Part shown: in pieces, positions 58,202 to 63,881 of the stretch | How positions within the stretch are numbered: the stretch's first letter is position 1 | Layout: every line of letters starts with the position of its first letter | Origin: a virus | Virus record (IMG/VR): IMGVR_UViG_3300028768_000001 | Coordinates: 1-63,881 of that record | Strand: one strand, 5' to 3' | DNA length: 63,881 bases | The notes under the pieces: model-generated | What the model was told of the DNA's origin: nothing | Seen by the model: the letters and a program-made list of their open reading frames with translations, nothing else | Database searches by the model: none | Made by a program: the position numbers and the translations under genes

Positions 58202-59818
58202 CTAAACCAATTGCATACTTTCAACTTGCACATAGGGCATGATTTCGTGTTGATACAATTCCAAAATCGACTCTTGTGTCAGGGCGTGCCCTTCCACCAC
58301 CGCGTAAATGTTTTTTTCCAGCAGCGTCGCGTACATGCGCACGATCGTCATCTTGCGGGTCTGCCCCGGCCGGTTAAAGCGGTCCATGACTTGCGTCGTG
58401 TCTTCGTTGCTGAACACCGGGGCATAGAACACGATCAAGTCCGCTTGTGTCAGGTTCATGCCGTGCGCCATGACTTTCGGGTGGCACACGAGTTCGGTGA
58501 GCGTGGCGTCTTCACGAAACGCGCGGAAGATCGCCGTGCGCTTGGCCGGTGTCACGTCGCCGTTCATGACCATCACGCGCCGGCCGTCCTTACGATGGTC
58601 GTGCCACGCCTGAATCTCGGCGCACAGCGTCGCCACGATACCCTTGTATGGCACGATAATCAGCACCTTGGCGCTGGCTTCCTCGATCGTCTCCAGCAAC
58701 ACCTTAAGCCGTGGGGCGTGGTCCAGCGTGATGTACTGCTGCGTGGCCGTGTCCTTGACCGCACCGCACAGGATCTGGCGCAGCTTGCCGAGCTTGTCGG
58801 CCGCATTGATCGCGGTGATCTGCTGCTTGGCGGCCTCGGCCACGCAATAGTTTTTCATCTGCTGGTACGCCAGCTTCTGCGCATCGGACAGTGGACATTG
58901 CCGGTAGGTTTTCGTGACGGGCGGCAGCTGCAGACACTCACTTTTCTTAAAACGAATGGCCGGTTGCATCGCGTTGTAGGCGATTTCATGCGCACCGATT
59001 TTCGGCACCCACTTGTAGGTGGAAACCTGATTCATCGTCATGCGCTTGAATTGGTTGTAGTACGGCGGCACGCGCGACTTGTCGACCAAACGCGCCAGCG
59101 CCCAGGCATCGGTCGGCGCGTTCGGGCAAGGCGTGCCGGTCAGCAGCCATAGCTTCTTGCCGGCGCTGACTTTCTCCAGCGTCTTGTACAGCGCCGTCCC
59201 GGCGTTGCGAAACGCCGCTGCTTCATCAACGATAACGAGGTCGATGTCCCGACGTTTGATGATGTCGGCGCCAAGAATTTTTAGACCGTCGTGATTGATG
59301 ATGTAAAAATCGACTGGCTGCGCAAGCCGTTCGCGCCGGGTATCCGCATCGGCATGTAACACTAAAGCCGTGCGGTGCATACACACGTCGAATATCTCGT
59401 TGAGCCATACCTCCTCCAGCGTAGAAAGTTTGGCGGCGATGAGCACGCGCTGAATGCGCCCGAGCTGCATGAGATAGTCGGCGGCCCACAAGGCACTCGC
59501 CGTCTTGCTCGTGCCCTGCTCGTTCAACACAAAACAGCGCGGATGCAGCGTGAGGAAATCCGCCGTGGTGTACTGATGATCGAAGACCTGATCGAAGCGC
59601 GCGGGCCGGGGCCAGTTATAGAAATACCGGATTGGGCTGGGCGCGCGAATGCCCATATTGCGCAGCACTTTAACGACCGACAAGTTATACGGCAATGCCA
59701 GGTTATGACCCTGGTAATCCAGTGACTTGCTGTGCGCGGGAAAAATTTCGCGCAGGGTCGAATAAGCCTTCGGCCGGACTTTGAGCAAAAGACTTTGTGA
59801 GGGCGTATGAACGATCAT
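58202..59818 (-). CDS. SNF2-like DNA helicase/translocase
   Basis: 538 aa from the ATG at 59818 (ATGA overlap with the VRR-NUC gene). Motif I is EQGTSKTAS at 100-108, a divergent Walker A. Motif II is VDEAAAF (DEAA at 198-201), motif III LLTGTP at 225-230, then NGDVTPAKR and motif VI DRFNRPGQTRK at 479-489. This is an SF2/SNF2-type helicase as in many phages. It may aid replication or recombination together with the nucleases encoded upstream. Confidence 0.88.
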   Translation of the reverse strand: MIVHTPSQSLLLKVRPKAYSTLREIFPAHSKSLDYQGHNLALPYNLSVVKVLRNMGIRAPSPIRYFYNWPRPARFDQVFDHQYTTADFLTLHPRCFVLNEQGTSKTASALWAADYLMQLGRIQRVLIAAKLSTLEEVWLNEIFDVCMHRTALVLHADADTRRERLAQPVDFYIINHDGLKILGADIIKRRDIDLVIVDEAAAFRNAGTALYKTLEKVSAGKKLWLLTGTPCPNAPTDAWALARLVDKSRVPPYYNQFKRMTMNQVSTYKWVPKIGAHEIAYNAMQPAIRFKKSECLQLPPVTKTYRQCPLSDAQKLAYQQMKNYCVAEAAKQQITAINAADKLGKLRQILCGAVKDTATQQYITLDHAPRLKVLLETIEEASAKVLIIVPYKGIVATLCAEIQAWHDHRKDGRRVMVMNGDVTPAKRTAIFRAFREDATLTELVCHPKVMAHGMNLTQADLIVFYAPVFSNEDTTQVMDRFNRPGQTRKMTIVRMYATLLEKNIYAVVEGHALTQESILELYQHEIMPYVQVESMQLV

Positions 59819-60186
59819 GATAGGAGCTGCAAAAATGCTTCGAGAATATTCAACTCGGCGTCGCACGACACTAGAAAAACGAATCCACCCGCGTCCTTCA
59901 TCCTGCGCATGGTTGCTAACTGCCGGGCTGTTGGCTGCTGGCCTTGTGCCTTTGTTTCGACCGAACAAAAATGCCCCCGCACACAGGCGACGAAATCAAG
60001 CGTGGGCTCGCCCATCCCGTTCTGTACGGGCATGTGGTAATACACCCCGTATTGTTTGAACAGGCGTTTTACTTTCGCCTTAACTTTTCCCTCATCGGTC
60101 ACTTGAAATAACCGCTCAAGTAATCCGCCGTGCGCCAGATGAAACGCTGTACCTCGATACAAAACACCAAAATCATGACGATCCAT
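59815..60186 (-). CDS. VRR-NUC domain nuclease
   Basis: 123 aa. EGKVKAKVKRLFKQYGVYYH, MPVQNGMGEPTLDFVACVRG and HFCSVETKAQGQQPTARQLA are the VRR-NUC core with Asp and ExK catalytic residues. Typical VRR-NUC proteins begin near 'TDEGKVK', so a GTG at about 60102 is an alternative start. It precedes the helicase in an overlapping pair, suggesting a joint nuclease-helicase function. Confidence 0.85.
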   Translation of the reverse strand: MDRHDFGVLYRGTAFHLAHGGLLERLFQVTDEGKVKAKVKRLFKQYGVYYHMPVQNGMGEPTLDFVACVRGHFCSVETKAQGQQPTARQLATMRRMKDAGGFVFLVSCDAELNILEAFLQLLS

Positions 60187-60220
60187 AGCCCACTGATGAG
60201 CCGGTCCATCAACTTATTCA

Positions 60221-60919
60221 TTATCGTGATCCCGCGCCGAAATACTCACAAGTGTCCACCGCACAATACTTCTTGCATAAACCACTCGGCTTCGGCTTAA
60301 ACAACTCGATCTCGAACGCCGCTTTGTAGCGCTGCAGCTTCGGGATCAACGTTTCCCACAGCTTGGGGATCTGATGCCGATGAAACGTCTCGCGATCCTT
60401 GGCCGATTCGCCGAAGCCATGCTGCACCCAATGGAATGCGGTATGGCAGGTCTCGATCTCGGGATGCCAGTAAAAGACGTGCAGCGCCGAGATGATCAGC
60501 TGCTGCATATCCTTCTTGCGATTCTTGCCCGTCTTGTGATCGTCGACCTGCGCCACGGGGCCATCTAACGTCAGCACATCGAGGATCGCGCGGCACCACA
60601 CGTTGGCCGCGAAAAAATCACACGGCGCCAGCTGCAGGTCCAACGCGTAGCGGCGCTCGACATATGTCTTGCCCGGGCGCCCAATGAACTGCGCGAGGTA
60701 ATCCGCGTACGACTGCATGTCGGCGCCCAGCGGCGTCACGGCCTCGCCCGCCACCGATTGCTCGATGAACTGCTCGGCGGCCTTGTGGAACCGATCACCC
60801 CACAAGTTGGCCGCGTGCTTCACGTCGGTGAAGTTGCGCAGCACCTGCACCTGTTCGAACTGGCGCGCGCATTGCTCGAACGCCGAGAGCTTGCTGTGCG
60901 TCCACGGCAACGGTTTCAT
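60221..60919 (-). CDS. RecB/Cas4-like PD-(D/E)XK nuclease
   Basis: 232 aa. WTHSKLSAFEQCARQFEQVQ opens the fold, RAILDVLTLDG and VDDHKTGKNRKKDM give the D...DxK core, and the C-terminal GLCKKYCAVDTCEYFG adds a Cys cluster as in Cas4-like iron-sulfur nucleases. It stands beside VRR-NUC and HNH genes and probably handles recombination ends. AGGTCAAACTC upstream. Confidence 0.85.
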   Translation of the reverse strand: MKPLPWTHSKLSAFEQCARQFEQVQVLRNFTDVKHAANLWGDRFHKAAEQFIEQSVAGEAVTPLGADMQSYADYLAQFIGRPGKTYVERRYALDLQLAPCDFFAANVWCRAILDVLTLDGPVAQVDDHKTGKNRKKDMQQLIISALHVFYWHPEIETCHTAFHWVQHGFGESAKDRETFHRHQIPKLWETLIPKLQRYKAAFEIELFKPKPSGLCKKYCAVDTCEYFGAGSR

Positions 60920-60928
60920 GAGTTTGAC

Positions 60929-61207
60929 CTAGCTGTTGTGCTTCGCGCTGCCGTTGGGGTTGCGCGGGAAGCTACGATTCTTGTGTGCCGACTCGACCCG
61001 CAGATTCGACATAGCCTCGGGGGCGCCCCCCTTGGAGAGCATGCGAATATGATCCACGTCCTGGCCGTCGTGCTTGTGCACCATGCCTAACTGCGCGAGC
61101 TTGTAGCGGGCACGATCGCGTTCGTTGCGTTTGAGCTTTTCGCCGCGCGCGTCCGACGTGCGCTTTTCCTGCCGGTAATTACGCACATAGTTCGGTGAGC
61201 TAGGCAT
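60929..61207 (-). CDS. HNH endonuclease-like protein
   Basis: 92 aa from 61207, with AGGAG before it. A basic N-terminus (SPNYVRNYRQEKRTSDARGE) and HDGQDVDHIRMLSKGGAPEA, then NLRVESAHKNRS, fit a minimal HNH fold (DH..N..H). Could be a homing-type or a packaging/recombination nuclease. Overlaps the neighbouring gene by 8 bp. Confidence 0.7.
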   Translation of the reverse strand: MPSSPNYVRNYRQEKRTSDARGEKLKRNERDRARYKLAQLGMVHKHDGQDVDHIRMLSKGGAPEAMSNLRVESAHKNRSFPRNPNGSAKHNS

Positions 61208-61400
61208 CGCGGTGCTCCTGCGCTTCGGGCTCACCCTGCATCACGCGATAGCCGAACTTCTCCAACACGTCATCGGATAGCACGCGTTCGAAGGGCACGC
61301 CCGTTACGCCTAGAAGCTTTGCGCGGCGCGTGGACCTGTCGAATTCCAGAATCTTGAATCGCAGGCCCTGCGCTTTCGTCGACTCCAGATACCACTGCAT
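61200..61400 (-). CDS. Small hypothetical protein, 66 aa
   Basis: AGGGGG upstream of the ATG at 61400; a GTG at 61409 is also possible. Strand-rich (RFKILEFDRSTRRAKLLGVT) with an acidic end. Lies between HNH and acidic small proteins. Function unknown. Confidence 0.6.
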   Translation of the reverse strand: MQWYLESTKAQGLRFKILEFDRSTRRAKLLGVTGVPFERVLSDDVLEKFGYRVMQGEPEAQEHRDA

Positions 61401-61423
61401 AACCGACACCCCCTAGCGGTTCG

Positions 61424-61678
61424 TCAAAGCATCGTGCGCACTTGCGCGACGAGATGGCGAATCTCTGCCATGACATCGCCGCCGTACTGGATGGCCAGCG
61501 CTTCGATGCGATCGAGCGTACCCAAGCCAGGATGCTCGGCCCCGGCGTCAGGCTCGACGGGCGGCTCGGGCTCGGTGTGCGCATCGAGGCTTAGGCCAAA
61601 GTCGACATCAGGCGGGAGGGTCGGGGTGGCAACTTCTTCGGGGATCATGGTGGCGGGGTTCGCTTGCGGGTCGGACAT
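61424..61678 (-). CDS. Acidic small protein, 84 aa
   Basis: Pro/Glu-rich N-terminal half (PEPPVEPDAGAEHPGLG) and a C-terminal helix (LDRIEALAIQYGGDVMAEIR). The start follows TTAGGAGTCCTAAATG, a palindrome that includes the SD. It may be a small regulatory or linker protein; no family recognised. Confidence 0.6.
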   Translation of the reverse strand: MSDPQANPATMIPEEVATPTLPPDVDFGLSLDAHTEPEPPVEPDAGAEHPGLGTLDRIEALAIQYGGDVMAEIRHLVAQVRTML

Positions 61679-61696
61679 TTAGGACTCCTAACTAAT
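61676..61696 (-). promoter_or_regulatory. TTAGTTAGGAGTCCTAAATG: palindrome with SD and start
   Basis: On the minus strand TTAGGAGTCCTAA supplies the SD and runs into the ATG, identical over 16 bp to 41043-41058 of the late arm. The extended plus-strand form GGACTCCTAACTAAT matches other copies. Confidence 0.6.
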
Positions 61697-61709
61697 GGGG
61701 GAAAAATTT

Positions 61710-61907
61710 TTACTCGGGTGCCTTGGGCTGCAGACGGTCCCGCTGCTTGCGCGCTTCGTTGACGATCGAAAAATCGCGCTGCGTGACCGGTCTGCCGTTG
61801 ATGTCGGTGCCGAACTGCAACCTGATCTTGGCCGCATCGATCAGTGTTGAAAGTATAGACATGAGCGCGGCGGATTCATTAGGAGTCCTACACATTTTTT
61901 TGGTCAT
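61710..61907 (-). CDS. Small helical protein after the polymerase, 65 aa
   Basis: MSILSTLIDAAKIRLQFGTD followed by NGRPVTQRDFSIVNEARKQR; predicted helices and basic. The first codons contain another TAGGACTCCTAA element (61882-61893). No family recognised. It is the first gene after the DNA polymerase on the leftward transcript. Confidence 0.6.
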   Translation of the reverse strand: MTKKMCRTPNESAALMSILSTLIDAAKIRLQFGTDINGRPVTQRDFSIVNEARKQRDRLQPKAPE

Positions 61908-61931
61908 GATTTTTCCCAGCGTTGATGAATG

Positions 61932-63836
61932 TTACGTCTTTGCCAAACCGTATCGTTGGTGGTAGCCGCCCTCGGAATTCAAAGGCAGATCCGGCGCCCA
62001 GGCGGGCGCCACACGCATGTTCGCGAGCAGCCGATCTCGCAGCCAGGGTGCTTCGAATGCGTGTGTCACAAAGCCGCCCTCGTCATGCGAGGAGAGTTTC
62101 CATTGCGCGATGCCGCGCGCTTCGCGCGCCGTGGTTAAGCATTGCTCAAACACGATAATTCTCGCCAAACATTGGATGATGTTCTCGATCACCTTGGCGC
62201 CATAGATATGCTCGCGCGCCTTGCCGTTCCAGAACTGCCATTCCTCGGCCCCGGTCACTTCGTTGCGCACCCGTTTCAGATCCGGATACAGGATCTTCAA
62301 GCCGCCCGGCATCACGAGCCCGTCCTCGCAGGTGCGCACGATGCCGCGAAAGTCGACCGCGACGCCTATCCGGCCGCGACTGATTGCAAACAATGCGTCT
62401 TTGCCCCGCCCCCATAGTTTCAGCACCTGGGGGTGGCTACCGCGATAAACCGTCTGCACCACATAAGTTGCAAAGGCGTGGTCAAGCACGATGGGCTTGC
62501 CGTCGCGGCCTTTAGCTTCACCGCGTACCGACAGAATGAATCGATCTTCCGCCATGCCAAAGCCGAGCCCCAGTTTCACCCGCTTGCCCATCTGGCGCTC
62601 GTCGGGATCGTTTTCTTTCGTGATCGTGCGTTGGTAAATTCGCCCGCCGATCACACAGTACATATCCGGGCCAAGCCCTGCATCCGACTTGCGATATACC
62701 TCCACCATATCGTCTTGGCCAGCGAGCCAGTCAAGCAGTCGCGCCTCGATGTTCGCGCTGTCGCCCACCACGATCACATGGCCCTCGGGCGCCTTGAGCG
62801 CGCGGCGGATCGTGCTGCCGCGCCCCATCGCCTGCCAGTTGTACTTGTCACCCCCCGAGAGCCGATGCGTGCCGCTTGCCCCCGAGTATTTGTAGTAGAC
62901 CGTCGCCGCCCCGCGCGAGCCCATGCCGATGAGCCGTTCGGCGCCACGCTCGGCGTTGGTCGTCTTGTTCTTGAGCCGCGCTTCGACGAGCACCTGCACG
63001 CGCGGGTCAGGATGCTCCTGCAGCGCCTGCATGCCGCTATCCGTCTTGGCAAAAGCATAGGCGTAGGCTTTAGCCGGGTCGCGCTCCCCGGGGGGCTTCT
63101 TAAGCCAGCTCGGACTGAACTTCATCGGCGGCACTACGCCAAGATCCATCAAGGCGCGGGCAAACTTCTCGTTGCTCATCAAGTCGTCTTTCTGCACCCC
63201 AGCTGCCAGCATGAGCGCCATCTTCTCAGCGTGCAGCTGCTTGGCATAGGCCACCAGCATCGCTTCGTCCAGCACGAGCACGGGCTCGGTGAACATGCGC
63301 GTGACCTGATCGATGATCTCCAGCTCGGTGCGCGAGAACTGCGGCGCCATGCGCTCGAAGAGTCGATAGCACAGTGTGCCATCCAGGCAGCTATACAGGC
63401 CGTAGCGGGCCAGCTGCGGCAGCGTGAAGTCCCGGTAATGCATCCCCTTGGCCTGCAGCACCTCGGTACCTTTACGGCCGATGCCATAGCGTTCGGCGAG
63501 CTTGTCCAGCGACAGGCGCCCGTTGGCCCCGTGCAGCGCGCGGGCCATCGACAGCGTATCGAACCACAGCTTGGGGCGCACGCCGTAGTGATGCCAGAGA
63601 ATCCCGCCATCGAAGTGCGCGTGGTGGGCCAGCGCCGCGCGTCGTTCCAGGTGCAGATCGAGCAGTGCCGGTTGGATATCGGGCTGCGGCACCCAATACG
63701 GCTCGTTCTCGTTGATCCGAATCGACAGCAGGATCGGCTCGAAACGCGTGTCGCGAATGTACTCCTCGGTCGTCAGCTTCGAGAGCGAGTACGTGTCGTC
63801 GTAGTACGTCTCGTAATCGATCGTCACGAGGTCCAT
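61932..63836 (-). CDS. Family A DNA polymerase with 3'-5' exonuclease
   Basis: 634 aa. Exonuclease: D7 and E9 in TIDYETYYDD, HHAHFDGG near 75, and YSCLDGTLCYRLF near 148-160 (DEDDy pattern). Polymerase: motif A VVGDSANIEARLL (Asp about 359), motif B RQMGKRVKLGLGFGM (about 414-428), motif C SSHDEGGF (HDE about 584-586). The short length is usual for phage pol I-like enzymes. The start is the ATG coupled by TGATG to the small gene at 89-355 when the circle is closed; a GTG one codon upstream is possible. Confidence 0.92.
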   Translation of the reverse strand: MDLVTIDYETYYDDTYSLSKLTTEEYIRDTRFEPILLSIRINENEPYWVPQPDIQPALLDLHLERRAALAHHAHFDGGILWHHYGVRPKLWFDTLSMARALHGANGRLSLDKLAERYGIGRKGTEVLQAKGMHYRDFTLPQLARYGLYSCLDGTLCYRLFERMAPQFSRTELEIIDQVTRMFTEPVLVLDEAMLVAYAKQLHAEKMALMLAAGVQKDDLMSNEKFARALMDLGVVPPMKFSPSWLKKPPGERDPAKAYAYAFAKTDSGMQALQEHPDPRVQVLVEARLKNKTTNAERGAERLIGMGSRGAATVYYKYSGASGTHRLSGGDKYNWQAMGRGSTIRRALKAPEGHVIVVGDSANIEARLLDWLAGQDDMVEVYRKSDAGLGPDMYCVIGGRIYQRTITKENDPDERQMGKRVKLGLGFGMAEDRFILSVRGEAKGRDGKPIVLDHAFATYVVQTVYRGSHPQVLKLWGRGKDALFAISRGRIGVAVDFRGIVRTCEDGLVMPGGLKILYPDLKRVRNEVTGAEEWQFWNGKAREHIYGAKVIENIIQCLARIIVFEQCLTTAREARGIAQWKLSSHDEGGFVTHAFEAPWLRDRLLANMRVAPAWAPDLPLNSEGGYHQRYGLAKT

Positions 63837-63881
63837 CACACACCCGCAGGCAGTTCGCCGGGCGGCAAAAGCGGTAGGCCG
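63756..63881. repeat. Terminal overlap, right copy (same as 9-134)
   Basis: Exact repeat of the left end. It contains the polymerase start and the last codons of the 88-aa gene. It supports a circular map of about 63,747 bp. Confidence 0.9.

Noticed and set aside
1-63881. Identity with Burkholderia phage Bcep22, suggested by similar length
   Set aside because: As I recall, Bcep22-type phages encode a virion protein of over 4,000 residues; the largest here has 2217. A sequence comparison would be needed to settle relationship.

Overview
The window is the essentially complete genome of a temperate tailed phage of podovirus type, assembled from a circular or circularly permuted molecule. Bases 9-134 are repeated exactly at 63756-63881, so the circle is about 63,747 bp. 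The first eight bases (TCCGATCT) look like leftover Illumina adapter. The DNA is GC-rich with strong AGGAG ribosome binding sites, which suggests a high-GC proteobacterial host. A tyrosine integrase, an excisionase and an attP carrying the 3' half of a tRNA gene show that it can integrate.

Layout on the circle: one leftward early/replication arm and one rightward late arm diverge from about 14.8-15.2 kb. The leftward arm runs 14.8 kb -> 1 -> 63.8 kb -> 49.0 kb across the contig junction. Its first part (14.8-0.1 kb) holds about 30 mostly small genes of unknown role. Among them is a three-gene set of DUF3150 protein, MoxR-like AAA ATPase and a VWA protein with an HELGH metallopeptidase-like motif. 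Next comes the DNA metabolism block (63.8-52.0 kb): family A DNA polymerase with a 3'-5' exonuclease domain, HNH protein, RecB/Cas4-like nuclease, VRR-NUC nuclease, SNF2-like helicase, DnaQ-like exonuclease, a possible ssDNA-binding protein, an HTH protein and a primase-helicase. The arm ends with excisionase, integrase, attP and four small genes.

The rightward late arm (15.3-49.0 kb) carries small and large terminase, portal (with a gene nested in its 3' end), a probable scaffold, an N4-gp56-type major capsid protein, head-tail adaptor and propeller-like tail proteins, two virion repeat proteins, and a long coiled-coil protein. It continues with a lytic transglycosylase ejection protein, a 2217-residue virion protein with an internal HEATH motif, receptor-binding/tail-fibre genes, and a lysis cassette (GH108 endolysin, holin-like and coiled-coil membrane proteins). 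No tape measure, tube or sheath gene is visible, which fits a short-tailed virion.

Four families of repeated non-coding elements cannot be explained by the genes. (1) A GGAC..GTCC hairpin occurs six times in the early arm; four copies sit 20-21 nt upstream of a start codon. (2) A TTAGGA-N-TCCTAA palindrome lies in front of many late operons and a few early genes. (3) A TAGTTAC(A)/TGTAACTA operator-like motif occurs around 13.5 and 15.1 kb and in front of two promoters near the attachment region. (4) A 49-bp element with 16-bp inverted arms occurs twice at 13.2-13.3 kb. Together with an AT-rich stretch at 13.57-13.62 kb they mark 13.1-15.25 kb as the likely control and origin region. No recognisable CI-type repressor gene was found; the regulator that reads these motifs is unknown.
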